A stretch of DNA of 64,000 nt from Bacillota bacterium. GTDB lineage: Bacteria; Bacillota; UBA4882; UBA8346. Under the pieces are notes generated by a model that worked only from the letters and a program-made list of their open reading frames with translations, made no database searches and had not been told where the DNA came from. Positions within the stretch are counted from its first letter, which is position 1, and every line of letters starts with the position of its first letter. Shown piece by piece: positions 6,735-14,697 of the stretch. Location of the stretch: contig JAEVYU010000053.1 in NCBI GenBank assembly GCA_023392595.1, positions 1 to 64,000 on the forward strand. Direction: 5' to 3'. The position numbers were made by a program, and so were the translations under genes.

Positions 6735-8264
6735 TCACCCTATCCCCTTCCGGTCCAAGCTCCTGTACTGTATCGCTTCAGCCAAATGGGAGATTTCGAT
6801 CTCGGGAGAAGCTTCCAAATCGGCAATCGTCCGGGCTAATTTTAGGATTCTTGTATAGGCCCTGGCGCTCAGGGAAAACCGTTGAACCGCCTGGCGAAGT
6901 AATTCCCGGCCCTCCCGTTCTATCTGACAATACTCCCGCAGTTCTTTACTGGCCATCCCGGAGTTGCAAAAAGTTTCCGAGCCTTTAAAACGATCCCGTT
7001 GAAGGGAACGGGCTGCCTCTACTCTTTCCCGGATTGTTTGGGAGGATTCGTTCTTCGGGACCATATCCAATTCGAACTCGACCAGTCTGGGGACTTCGAT
7101 TTGCAAATCAAAACGATCGAGCAGCGGGCCGGATATCCGGCCCTGATATTTTTGGATTTGCAGCGGCGTGCACGAACAAGCCTTCAGAGAATCACCAAAA
7201 TATCCGCAGGGACACGGATTCATCGCCGCCGCCAGCATGAATCTTGCCGGATAAGTTAAAGATGTGGCGGCTCTTGCTATCGTTACTTTGCCGTCCTCAA
7301 TGGGCTGGCGGAGTACTTCCAGGACTTCCCGGGGAAATTCCGGCAATTCATCCAGAAATAACACACCATGATGGGCCAGGCTTACTTCACCCGGCCGGGG
7401 AATCCTGCCTCCTCCGATGAGTCCGGCGGGACTCGTCGTGTGATGAGGGGAACGAAACGGCCGGGTTTGAATCATTGAAACCCCGGAAGGCAGCAAACCG
7501 CTGATGCTATAAATCTTGGTCAATTCGATCGATTCATCCTGACCAAGCGAGGGAAGGATTCCCGGCAATCTTCTGGCCAGCATGGTTTTACCTGAGCCGG
7601 GAGGACCAATCATTAAAATATTGTGCCCGCCGGCAGCCGCCACCTCCAGAGCCCTTTTTGCCTGCTCCTGCCCTTTCACATCGGCCAAATCTTCAAGAAC
7701 GGCCGATGCTGCTGTTTCTTGATGACAAACCGGCTTTACGATTTCTCCATTGGATCGTCCTTCTAAAAAGTCCACGACTTGCGTCAAAGTTACCACAGGA
7801 ATCGGAATGATTCCGGAAATAACTGAAACTTCAGTCAGATTGTCAACTGGAATCACGATGTATTTTTTGCCGGCCTCCCGGGCTGCGATAGCCATTGACA
7901 AAGCCCCGTTCACCGGACGGACTCTACCATCAAGAGCCAACTCTCCGATAAAAACCGCATCCGGTATCCTGGTGAGAGTTAATCCTCCTTTCGCCGCTAA
8001 AATACCAATGGCAATCGGTAAATCGAATCCGGAACCTTCCTTCTTGATATTGGCCGGCGCCAGATTGACCACAATCCGGTGATAATGAAACTCCATATTG
8101 GAGTTTGTAATTGCCGCCCGGACTCTATCCCGGGCTTCTTTAACCGCCAAATCCGGTAATCCCACAATATCAAAACCGGGCATTCCACCGCCCAGGTCGA
8201 CTTCGATTTGCACGATAAAACCATCGATACCGTTCACAGCCATACTTTCGATTTTAGCCAGCAA
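6735..8264 (-). CDS. comM: ComM/YifB-type Mg-chelatase-like AAA+ ATPase
   Basis: The 509-residue protein has the full architecture of the YifB/ComM family: an N-terminal Lon-protease-like fold (residues 1-165, MLAKIESMAVNGIDGF onward), a Walker A GPPGSGKT at about 220-227, a Walker B with LFLDELPEF near 300, and a zinc-type CPCGYFG...CSC stretch near 350. ComM is a hexameric helicase that drives branch migration during natural transformation in Gram-negative bacteria, and its role in Bacillota is less clear. The TTG start has GGGGGA at a proper distance. Codon use is clearly chromosomal, unlike the genes to the left. Confidence 0.93.
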   Translation of the reverse strand: MLAKIESMAVNGIDGFIVQIEVDLGGGMPGFDIVGLPDLAVKEARDRVRAAITNSNMEFHYHRIVVNLAPANIKKEGSGFDLPIAIGILAAKGGLTLTRIPDAVFIGELALDGRVRPVNGALSMAIAAREAGKKYIVIPVDNLTEVSVISGIIPIPVVTLTQVVDFLEGRSNGEIVKPVCHQETAASAVLEDLADVKGQEQAKRALEVAAAGGHNILMIGPPGSGKTMLARRLPGILPSLGQDESIELTKIYSISGLLPSGVSMIQTRPFRSPHHTTSPAGLIGGGRIPRPGEVSLAHHGVLFLDELPEFPREVLEVLRQPIEDGKVTIARAATSLTYPARFMLAAAMNPCPCGYFGDSLKACSCTPLQIQKYQGRISGPLLDRFDLQIEVPRLVEFELDMVPKNESSQTIRERVEAARSLQRDRFKGSETFCNSGMASKELREYCQIEREGRELLRQAVQRFSLSARAYTRILKLARTIADLEASPEIEISHLAEAIQYRSLDRKGIG

Positions 8265-8306
8265 AAAGATCCCCCCGCTTCGAGCCTTGGATAGTCTTAG
8301 CCCTCG

Positions 8307-8405
8307 TAGAGCGTATCATAAATAAACGGCAATCAGAAATGGGGAAGATACGCTCTACTTAAGTAAAACGTTCACAATCCTTGAGTAGTTATTAAGATAA
8401 CGTTT
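8307..8405 (+). mobile_element. Two-hairpin miniature element, copy 2
   Basis: This 99-bp sequence is nearly identical to 5003-5100, including TAGAGCGTATC / GATACGCTCTA and AAACGTTC ... AACGTTT (the second hairpin has lost one pair). It lies between comM and yraN, and its right end overlaps the stop codon of yraN. A clear target duplication is not visible here, so this may be the older copy. Confidence 0.75.
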
Positions 8406-8818
8406 TACGAGTAATCCGCTGACATATAAAAGGCATTTCGAATGAATTGGATTTGATAATCTTCTGCGGAAACATAGTCAATGGAAACCACATCGAAGCG
8501 CGCCGGGGCTTCGTAAAGGGCCAATTGACCCAGATAATACTGGGCAACTTTCGTAATATGCTTTTGTTTAATACGGGTCACTGAATCGAAACCATATCCG
8601 TAGGATTTAGTCTTTCTGGTTTTTACCTCAATAAAACACCAGATATCTTTTTCTTTGGCGATAAGGTCGATTTCTCCATAAGGGCAACGAAAATTGCGGC
8701 TCACGATTTGAAAGCCTTGTTTCTTAAGGAAATCGGCAGCGATTTGTTCACCCCAAAAACCAAAATCTTTTTTGCCAGAAAACGTGTTCATATTGCTATT
8801 TTCTATATTTTTTGACAA
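8405..8818 (-). CDS. yraN: YraN family (UPF0102) nuclease-like protein
   Basis: The protein of up to 137 residues contains the UPF0102 signature: GFWGEQIAADFLKKQGFQIV, then RNFRCPYGEIDLIAKEKD and CFIEVKTRK. The E-x10-D-x-I/L-x-EVK pattern is the endonuclease-like active site of the restriction-enzyme fold. The family is near universal, next to rnhB and comM in many Bacillota, and its cellular role is unresolved. The annotated start is a TTG after CAGGAAA; an internal ATG nine codons on (MNTFSGKKDFG) is also plausible. Its stop codon lies in the edge of the miniature element. Confidence 0.88.
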   Translation of the reverse strand: MSKNIENSNMNTFSGKKDFGFWGEQIAADFLKKQGFQIVSRNFRCPYGEIDLIAKEKDIWCFIEVKTRKTKSYGYGFDSVTRIKQKHITKVAQYYLGQLALYEAPARFDVVSIDYVSAEDYQIQFIRNAFYMSADYS

Positions 8819-8938
8819 TTTCCTGCAAATAAAATAAAAAAGGCTGTCTAAAAAACTTATAATTCGGAAGCCTTCGTAAAATGAGCCACCGTCAATAAGT
8901 ATTAGTCAGCCGTTTTTTTAATATCGGATCGTTTGGTT
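8819..8938 (-). terminator. Imperfect long hairpin, possible terminator or decayed element
   Basis: Read on the minus strand, CGGCTGACTAA and TTAGACAGCC form the arms of a long imperfect hairpin followed by TTTTTTATTTT. It could end transcription of the HD-GYP gene. The arms (AGGCTGTC) resemble those of the element at 14488-14606, so it may be a decayed member of the same family. Confidence 0.4.
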
Positions 8939-9811
8939 TTATGAGCCGTAAACGATTTTATCCATTATATCCACAATATTCGGATCAAATTCAATTCCCC
9001 GGTTTTGGTGGATGTAATTCATAGCCTCCGCGGGAGATTTGGCATGTCGGTAAAGACGCTCTGTGGTCATAGAATCATATACATCCGCAATCGCGGTAAT
9101 TCTGGCAAACTCATGGATTGCCTCTCCGGCCATTCCCCGAGGATACCCGGTCCCATTAAAGCGTTCATGATGCTGATAAGCAACATGAGCCGAACTTGCG
9201 GCGATACTTTGGTTTTGTTTTAATAAATTATAACCTTCTTCAGGATGAGTATGGATTAGTTTTAATTCCGGATCCGTCAAACCGCCGATTTTATCAAGAA
9301 TTTCTATGGGAACTTTCGTCATTCCGAGGTCATGGAACAGTGCTCCCACTGCCAAGTCAGCCAACTTCAGCTGATTGTAACTCATATGAATCGCTATTTT
9401 AACGGCGATAATGCAAACATTGACCGAATGTCCATAAATATAGTCTTTTCGTAAGCGAATGTCGGTCATTCCGATTAAGGTCTTATGATTGGTAACAATT
9501 TCATCAACCAAATCAAAAAGAGGGCCTTTACTGGCAAGTAAGTTCGCATTCTGGCCGGAGCGGACTTCGCTATCCAGCTTCGACAGGCTCCGAATTAAGT
9601 CTACCCGGGTCATTTCAGAAACGGGTTCGGGGATTTTTTCTTCATTTGATGTACCGATATAGGCAGCCGGTAAACCAAGTTGTCGCAATTTGGAGATGAT
9701 GTGATCCGTAATGGCCGTATCTGCACGAACCAAAATCAAACCCTCCGGTGAATAAATCGTTTTTGCCAATTTCATTCCTGATTTTAAATTTTCAATGCGC
9801 ACTTTCTCCAT
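8939..9811 (-). CDS. HD-GYP domain protein, probable cyclic-di-GMP phosphodiesterase
   Basis: The 290-residue protein has an N-terminal segment of about 100 residues (VRIENLKSGMKLAKTIYSPE) like the DUF3391-type leader of many HD-GYP proteins, then the HD-GYP domain with ALFHDLGMTKVP and HHERFNGTGYPRGMAG. These hold the HD metal ligands and the GYP signature. Proteins of this type hydrolyse cyclic di-GMP. No membrane span or receiver domain is attached, so the input is unknown. It follows ylqH by nine bases and probably belongs to the rnhB-ylqG-ylqH transcript. Confidence 0.9.
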   Translation of the reverse strand: MEKVRIENLKSGMKLAKTIYSPEGLILVRADTAITDHIISKLRQLGLPAAYIGTSNEEKIPEPVSEMTRVDLIRSLSKLDSEVRSGQNANLLASKGPLFDLVDEIVTNHKTLIGMTDIRLRKDYIYGHSVNVCIIAVKIAIHMSYNQLKLADLAVGALFHDLGMTKVPIEILDKIGGLTDPELKLIHTHPEEGYNLLKQNQSIAASSAHVAYQHHERFNGTGYPRGMAGEAIHEFARITAIADVYDSMTTERLYRHAKSPAEAMNYIHQNRGIEFDPNIVDIMDKIVYGS

Positions 9812-9819
9812 GATTCATC

Positions 9820-10122
9820 TTAAGCCTCGCTTTTTGGTGAATAGTTTTTGTCCAGCCGCCAAATAAATGCTAAAATTTGTGCTACCATCTGATAGGTTTC
9901 TTCCGGAATGGGGGTTCCCGGTTCGAGTTTGGCTAAAATCTTAGCGAGATCCGGCTCAACATGATTGGGAACTCCGGCCTCTTCCGCCAATTTCAGAATC
10001 GTCGCTGCCACGTGGCCCTCTCCGGCAGCCAATACAACTGGAGCATTGTCAGTTCCCGGTCTATAACGGATTGCTGCGGCATATTTCGTTTTCCTTTGCT
10101 TATTGCCTGATTTCACATCCAT
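9820..10122 (-). CDS. ylqH: FlhB-like cytoplasmic domain protein (YlqH/FlhX type)
   Basis: The 100 residues match the cytoplasmic C-terminal domain of FlhB-family export switches without the membrane part: KYAAAIRYRPGTDNAPVVLA ... ILKLAEEAGVPNHVEPDLAK ... IPEETYQMVAQILAFIWRLD. The self-cleaving NPTH site of true FlhB is absent. In Bacillus subtilis the same kind of gene, ylqH, lies after rnhB and ylqG, as here. It overlaps the end of ylqG by ten bases, so the two are coupled. A role in flagellar or other secretion is suggested by the family but not established. Confidence 0.85.
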   Translation of the reverse strand: MDVKSGNKQRKTKYAAAIRYRPGTDNAPVVLAAGEGHVAATILKLAEEAGVPNHVEPDLAKILAKLEPGTPIPEETYQMVAQILAFIWRLDKNYSPKSEA

Positions 10123-11309
10123 AAATCAACTCCATAGGCCTTTGAATAAGGTTTTTCTTCATCCGAAACATTAACCGCTATCGTCACATTTTCTTTTGAA
10201 ATAGCCGATTTTATTTCTGGAACATGGATCCTTAAGTATTGGCGTATATCTTCGCTAACAACCCTTAAATGGATTTGGACACCATTTGAGCTTACTTTTA
10301 GTTCCAAATGAATGATTCCCATATTTTCAGTTGGGATTGCCGCATGGATGGATTGATCATTAACGGTATTATTCTGGCTGTTGTTTCCTTTTTCCTTTTT
10401 CCAGTCAATAAAACATTCGTGAATATTTGACCCCGAATCCATTATCAAAAGCGGGACCAGATTTGTAGAATCATGAATGGGTAATTCTTTTGAAAGTTCT
10501 TTCTGGATGTCAACGTTTTTTTCAAGGAGCCATTGAAGCTTTTTGGAGATCTCCACATTTGATCCGGACACCGGCGATATTGGCTCCCCGGGATCTGAAT
10601 TTTTTTGCCCTTTGGTATCCGAAATCCGCAACTCGGATGCGAGTTTAAGTTTTTTGGTTATCTCGGAAACATTGCCCGGCAATTTTAGGATCGATTCCGG
10701 AAACCAAGCCCGTTCTTCTTTGGAGCTCACTGTTTCTTGCAACTTTTTACGTAATAAATCCCGAACTTCGGGTTCCCGGTTAATCCAGGCGGCCAGTACG
10801 GTTCCGGAAGTCATGGGCCATTTCCGGGCAATCATAAAACTAAAAACTTCGGGTTCAACCGGTTGTTGATAACGGGATTGAAATTCTTGCATATAACGGG
10901 CTATCTTGGTCACATTCTCTTGAGTTACAGGAAGATTGTCTTTCATCAACGCCGAAGCGATCACTTTTTGCAGCGCAATATTTCCGGAATTTCCGAGAGT
11001 CTTCCATGAATCGATATTGCTGGTATTCGTTTGATTATCATCTGTCATTGCCGAGGAATTTTTAATCAATTTCAGAAGCAAACGGCCCTCAGCATCGTAA
11101 GAAACCGAAAAAGTCTGACTGGTACCAATTACCGGAGGTTCGCATTCGATTTTGGCCTGGATGGTGTGTCCGGCTAATTCTAATACGGCTTCATTCCGAT
11201 CGAGGGAAATAATTTTCCCCACGACATTTTGGCCATTCTTCAAATTCAATTCATTAAACTGCCGGGCTTGGCCGACGGTGGGAAATAAATTGGGTCCGGA
11301 TAGTTTCAA
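10113..11309 (-). CDS. YlqG-like protein, FliK-like C terminus
   Basis: This 398-residue protein lies exactly where ylqG lies in Bacillus, between rnhB and ylqH, overlapping both. The N-terminal 80 residues form a small beta-rich domain (LNLKNGQNVVGKIISLDRNE ... LELAGHTIQAKIECEP). The middle is variable and the C-terminal 100 residues (NMGIIHLELKVSSNGVQIHL ... SAISKENVTIAV) resemble the hook-length control FliK C-terminal domain that contacts FlhB. Placement beside an FlhB-like domain fits such a pair. The name rests on position and loose similarity. Confidence 0.65.
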   Translation of the reverse strand: MKLSGPNLFPTVGQARQFNELNLKNGQNVVGKIISLDRNEAVLELAGHTIQAKIECEPPVIGTSQTFSVSYDAEGRLLLKLIKNSSAMTDDNQTNTSNIDSWKTLGNSGNIALQKVIASALMKDNLPVTQENVTKIARYMQEFQSRYQQPVEPEVFSFMIARKWPMTSGTVLAAWINREPEVRDLLRKKLQETVSSKEERAWFPESILKLPGNVSEITKKLKLASELRISDTKGQKNSDPGEPISPVSGSNVEISKKLQWLLEKNVDIQKELSKELPIHDSTNLVPLLIMDSGSNIHECFIDWKKEKGNNSQNNTVNDQSIHAAIPTENMGIIHLELKVSSNGVQIHLRVVSEDIRQYLRIHVPEIKSAISKENVTIAVNVSDEEKPYSKAYGVDLWM

Positions 11310-12013
11310 AATTTCACGACCCCATCTTCTCCAAATAAATTCAAAGTCCCTGAATTGTCATTTTTATCCAAACAAAAAGACAAACGGTGAATGGGTGAGG
11401 GCCCAAGTTTTTCCAAAGCCAAGTAATGCTCCCGAGTGGGATAGCCTTTGTGTTTGGCGAAGCCATAGCCCGGATAAAGGGAATCATATTGTACCATCAT
11501 GGCGTCACGGGCGCATTTGGCAATTACAGAAGCGGCAGCTATGGAAACTGAAAGAGCATCTCCATGAATAATGGCCTGCTGAGTAATATCAGTACTCGGG
11601 ATCTTTAAAGCATCAACCAGCAAATAATCAGGAGACTCTTTTAAATTTTGTAGAGCCTTTGCCATGGCTTGCCTGGAGGCCTGATAGATATTAATTCTAT
11701 CGATTTCTTCGGCTTCAACAATACCGATGCCAAATTCATAGTCTCCGCCGGTAAGGGTTTGATAAAAACGTTCACGGCGTAAGGCTGTTAATTGTTTGGA
11801 ATCATTAAGGCCTTCCAAATAAAAATCGCCGGGAATCACAAAACAGGCAGCCACCACTGGCCCGGCCAGAGGGCCTCTCCCAGCTTCATCAAAACCGGCT
11901 ACTCGTTGGAAACCACTTTCCCAACAACGTTTTTCGTGGATAATGCGTTCTTCCCATGGTAAATGGGTATATTTTTCGGACTTTTGCAATGATTTTATAT
12001 TTTTCTTTGCCAA
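11306..12013 (-). CDS. rnhB: Ribonuclease HII
   Basis: RNase HII removes ribonucleotides and RNA from RNA-DNA hybrids. The 235-residue protein carries the signature VAGFDEAGRGPLAGPVVAAC with the catalytic DE pair, the second acidic site LLVDALKIP, and the C-terminal HKGYPTREHYLALEKLGPSP. A 35-residue N-terminal extension (MAKKNIKSLQKSEKYTH) precedes the core, as in many Bacillota members. The stop overlaps the ylqG start by four bases, so rnhB-ylqG-ylqH form one coupled unit. Confidence 0.95.
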   Translation of the reverse strand: MAKKNIKSLQKSEKYTHLPWEERIIHEKRCWESGFQRVAGFDEAGRGPLAGPVVAACFVIPGDFYLEGLNDSKQLTALRRERFYQTLTGGDYEFGIGIVEAEEIDRINIYQASRQAMAKALQNLKESPDYLLVDALKIPSTDITQQAIIHGDALSVSIAAASVIAKCARDAMMVQYDSLYPGYGFAKHKGYPTREHYLALEKLGPSPIHRLSFCLDKNDNSGTLNLFGEDGVVKF

Positions 12014-12184
12014 ATTAATCCCCTATATCGGTGTCATCGGAAAAAGTTTGGAAAACTTTATAGAAAACTAACAGTCACCCTTTAGAAGCCAATTCAGGGT
12101 ATGGTTTTTTTTCTAAGTTTCAATCGATAATGAAACCTATGTTCTGGGAATAAATTTATTATAGCATATCGCAAGATGTTATCT

Positions 12185-12212
12185 TTGTTAATTTTTTGCT
12201 GAAAATTATACT
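12185..12212 (+). promoter_or_regulatory. Probable promoter of the flippase-like gene
   Basis: TTGTTA at 12185-12190 and TATACT at 12207-12212 are separated by 16 bases in the divergent region between rnhB and the membrane protein gene at 12367. The whole 12014-12366 stretch is otherwise without features apart from the ribosome binding site AGGAGG at 12354. Confidence 0.4.
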
Positions 12213-12366
12213 GTGTTCTTTTTTTCAGTTATCATTTAAAGATCAATCGATGTCCGAAAAAAGTTGATTGGAATTTATGAACAGCAGTTTCAAAATTTTC
12301 TGGCAGGAAATATTTATAAAAAGGAGAATTTAAATTTACATCATGTTTTATTTCAGGAGGCGCGGT

Positions 12367-13404
12367 TTGAACCAGCATACATCATTGCCCATCAATGCTT
12401 GGATAAAAAAGGGACTCAGCTTGGTATTGATTTTTACTTTGATAAGTTCAAGTTATCTTTTTTTCAAGTCGGCCTCAACCCGGAAATTGTTTCAATGGGA
12501 TTCCCTTAATTATTGGGCTTTTCTGGTATCCTTTATCGCTTTGATTTGTTCCTGGTTGATTGAAACCATCCGAATCCGCTTAATTGCAACCGGTTTGGGG
12601 GACCAAATATCCTTTCGTAAAGTATTGGGGATTAATTTGGCCACAGCCTTTTCAGGCAATGTTACGCCTTTCAGTTCGGGAGGCGTGCCGACTCAAATTT
12701 ATTTATTATGTAAAAACGGCATCCAACCGGGTAAATCAAGCGCTATTGTAACAATTCGGGTTATTTTTACGACTTTACTTTTTACTTTGTTTTCTCCTTT
12801 ATTGCTGTTTTTTTATTACGCCAAATTTTCCAGTGGTTTGGTTCATCAAATCACCACGGTTGCGATTCCTGTTGCATTATTGCTGTCGATTGTCTTGATT
12901 ACTTTTATTATCAAACCCAAAATCGCCCGGAATTTGGTGGCATTTTTGATTCGCTGCTTGGAATTTTTTAAGCTGGGAAATAGGTTTCAACCATTGCTGA
13001 ATAAATCATTAAGCGAATTGGACGTTTTTCATGACTCCATAAAATTATTCCGTAAAGGCTTCAATTTTTATTTGACGATACTTTTTACCTTCTTATATTG
13101 GGCGGTTTTTTTCTCAATTGCTCCATTATTGATGTATGCGTTTAATTACAACGCGACGCAAGTCTTTCTGGAAAGTATTCTTTTTCAGTTCATATTAGTG
13201 TTCATTCTGGCGTATTTACCCATTCCGGGCGGCAGTGGCGTCATGGAATTGAGCCTGTTTTCGGTGTTTGTATTCATTCCATTGCATATTCGGGCGATCT
13301 TCATTTTGGCCTGGCGTTTTGTAAGTTATTATTTATCAACGATTATCGGCGGGTTTGTTTTACTGAAAATCATCAATCACGGGACCGATCCTGCAGAGGG
13401 GTGA
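12367..13404 (+). CDS. Lysylphosphatidylglycerol synthase/flippase-type membrane protein (UPF0104)
   Basis: The 345-residue protein has about eight hydrophobic spans and the conserved patches of the LPG_synthase_TM (AglD/YbhN-like) family: WLIETIRIRLIATGLGDQIS, ATAFSGNVTPFSSGGVPTQ and the C-terminal YLPIPGGSGVMELSLFSV. TTG 12367 is preferred to the ATG at 12343 because AGGAGG lies seven bases before it. Members without the catalytic C-terminal domain, like this one, are thought to move lipids or lipid-linked sugars across the membrane. The substrate is unknown. It is transcribed opposite to both neighbours. Confidence 0.85.
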   Translation: MNQHTSLPINAWIKKGLSLVLIFTLISSSYLFFKSASTRKLFQWDSLNYWAFLVSFIALICSWLIETIRIRLIATGLGDQISFRKVLGINLATAFSGNVTPFSSGGVPTQIYLLCKNGIQPGKSSAIVTIRVIFTTLLFTLFSPLLLFFYYAKFSSGLVHQITTVAIPVALLLSIVLITFIIKPKIARNLVAFLIRCLEFFKLGNRFQPLLNKSLSELDVFHDSIKLFRKGFNFYLTILFTFLYWAVFFSIAPLLMYAFNYNATQVFLESILFQFILVFILAYLPIPGGSGVMELSLFSVFVFIPLHIRAIFILAWRFVSYYLSTIIGGFVLLKIINHGTDPAEG

Positions 13405-13472
13405 CCCAACCAAACATGGTTTGGAACTTCTGGAGTATCTTCCGGAACATTCCTACCCACAGACGTTTTAGA

Positions 13473-13609
13473 AACTTCCAGGCTGATGCGTCCGAGGACG
13501 CTCTTACAGGAACTTCCAAACTGATGCGTCCGAGGACGCTCTTACAGAGATACTTCTAGACTGATGCGTCCGAGGACGCTCTTACAGGAACTTCCAAACT
13601 GATGCGTCC
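13473..13609 (+). repeat. Tandem repeat of 37-41 bp at the rbgA 3' end
   Basis: Three full units and one partial unit of AACTTCC-R-CTGATGCGTCC followed by GAGGACGCTCTTACAG run from 13473 to 13609. Each unit contains the palindrome GCGTC-CGAG-GACGC. The innermost unit is the end of the rbgA coding sequence, so the array arose by tandem duplication of that end. Confidence 0.85.
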
Positions 13610-14392
13610 TAACTTACCATCCCGAAACTCTTTCAATAAGATAGAAACCGCCCGGTTTAAATCGGGCATATTTCCTTTTAAGAGAAACCCCCTTTTTCTG
13701 GCAAACCACTCCAGCTGTTCTTCCGGAGCCGGTATTTCTTCCGCTCCGTTTGCCTTCCAATGAAAAATTTCCTCACCCAGCATCTCCAATAACTTCAAAG
13801 ATAAATCATAAGCCGGTAAAATTTCCTCACGAATCGTCCCGACGAGAGCCAGTTTTAAACCATCATCTTGCTTGATAATTTTTGGAGGAAGCAGACCTGG
13901 CGTATCCAATATTTCAATACCATTCCGTTTGACCCATTGCTTGCCGCGGGTCACTCCAGGCCGGTTTCCGGTTTTGGCAGAACCGGTACCCGTTAAGCGG
14001 TTCAAAATCGTAGACTTACCCACATTGGGAATGCCGACAACCCCGACTCGGATGACGGTTCTGGTTTTACTGGTCGTAATCAATTGGGGTACTAGGCGCC
14101 AGATCTTATCAATCCCGGTTCCGCTTTTACCCTCTACTTCCAATACGGGAATGGAGGAACTTTGAAACCAGTGAACCCAAGCTTTGGTTACCCCCGGATC
14201 CGCCAAATCGACTTTATTTAAAATTACCATCAAGGGTTTTCGGGCTAGTGAAGTTTCCAAATCGTCGTTATGGCTGGCTAACGGCAACCGGGCATCCCGT
14301 ATCTCTAAAATAAGGTCTATGTAGCGAATTAATTCGGTTAATTCCCGTTTGGCCTTTGCCATATGGCCGGGATACCAATGAATTTCCTGCAT
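13556..14392 (-). CDS. rbgA: Ribosome biogenesis GTPase RbgA (YlqF)
   Basis: RbgA is a GTPase needed for late assembly of the 50S subunit. The 278-residue protein shows the circularly permuted GTPase order: the G4 motif NKVD near residue 60, then GIPNVGKST, the switch segment RPGVTRG and DTPG, plus the C-terminal helical RNA-binding domain. The family normally ends soon after GKLGRITLE. Here the frame passes through GKLGRISLEV into a tail, PVRASSDASV, encoded by the tandem repeat, so the last ten residues are repeat-derived. Confidence 0.93.
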   Translation of the reverse strand: MQEIHWYPGHMAKAKRELTELIRYIDLILEIRDARLPLASHNDDLETSLARKPLMVILNKVDLADPGVTKAWVHWFQSSSIPVLEVEGKSGTGIDKIWRLVPQLITTSKTRTVIRVGVVGIPNVGKSTILNRLTGTGSAKTGNRPGVTRGKQWVKRNGIEILDTPGLLPPKIIKQDDGLKLALVGTIREEILPAYDLSLKLLEMLGEEIFHWKANGAEEIPAPEEQLEWFARKRGFLLKGNMPDLNRAVSILLKEFRDGKLGRISLEVPVRASSDASV

Positions 14393-14487
14393 TAAGACTC
14401 CTTTGCCATCTTTTCCTGAAGATTACGGATTTTACCCGAACAATCTCCGTTTTTTATCTGGTCTTTTCATTATAGCAAATCCAATGA

Positions 14488-14606
14488 AAAAGAGGCTGTC
14501 CCAAACGGAAATTGATTGAAAAAGAAATACAATATATTGAACATATTCAAGGAACTATATATTGTATTCCTGCGTGGTTTTAAAGGACTTTCAGACAGCC
14601 TCGTAA
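14488..14606 (+). mobile_element. Miniature element with GAGGCTGTC / GACAGCCTC ends
   Basis: About 118 bp between rbgA and xerD is bounded by inverted ends, GAGGCTGTCC at the left and AGACAGCCTC at the right. The ends resemble those of several Bacillota insertion sequences. There is an inner imperfect palindrome (ATACAATATATTGAACAT ... TATATATTGTATTCC). It has no coding capacity, so it is probably a non-autonomous derivative. It may also act as a terminator after xerD-side transcription. Confidence 0.6.
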
Positions 14607-14697
14607 AAGTATTCTATTTTCGCCGCATGATTATGATTGAATCCTAATTTTTTATCGGTTCAATTCCCCAGAACTATTCCGCTCCCGGCATCCATTG

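Noticed and set aside
8939..11309. A complete flagellar or type III secretion operon next to the FlhB-like domain
   Set aside because: Only the stand-alone FlhB-like domain and a YlqG-like gene are present, an arrangement also found away from flagellar operons.
12264..12509. An 81-codon frame upstream of and overlapping the flippase-like gene
   Set aside because: It overlaps the real gene in another frame, and its extension is only sequence before the AGGAGG site.
13482..13578. Hammerhead ribozyme, because of CTGATG and GTCC...GGAC in each repeat
   Set aside because: The essential CUGAUGA...GAAA core is absent, and the repeat is explained as a duplicated end of rbgA.
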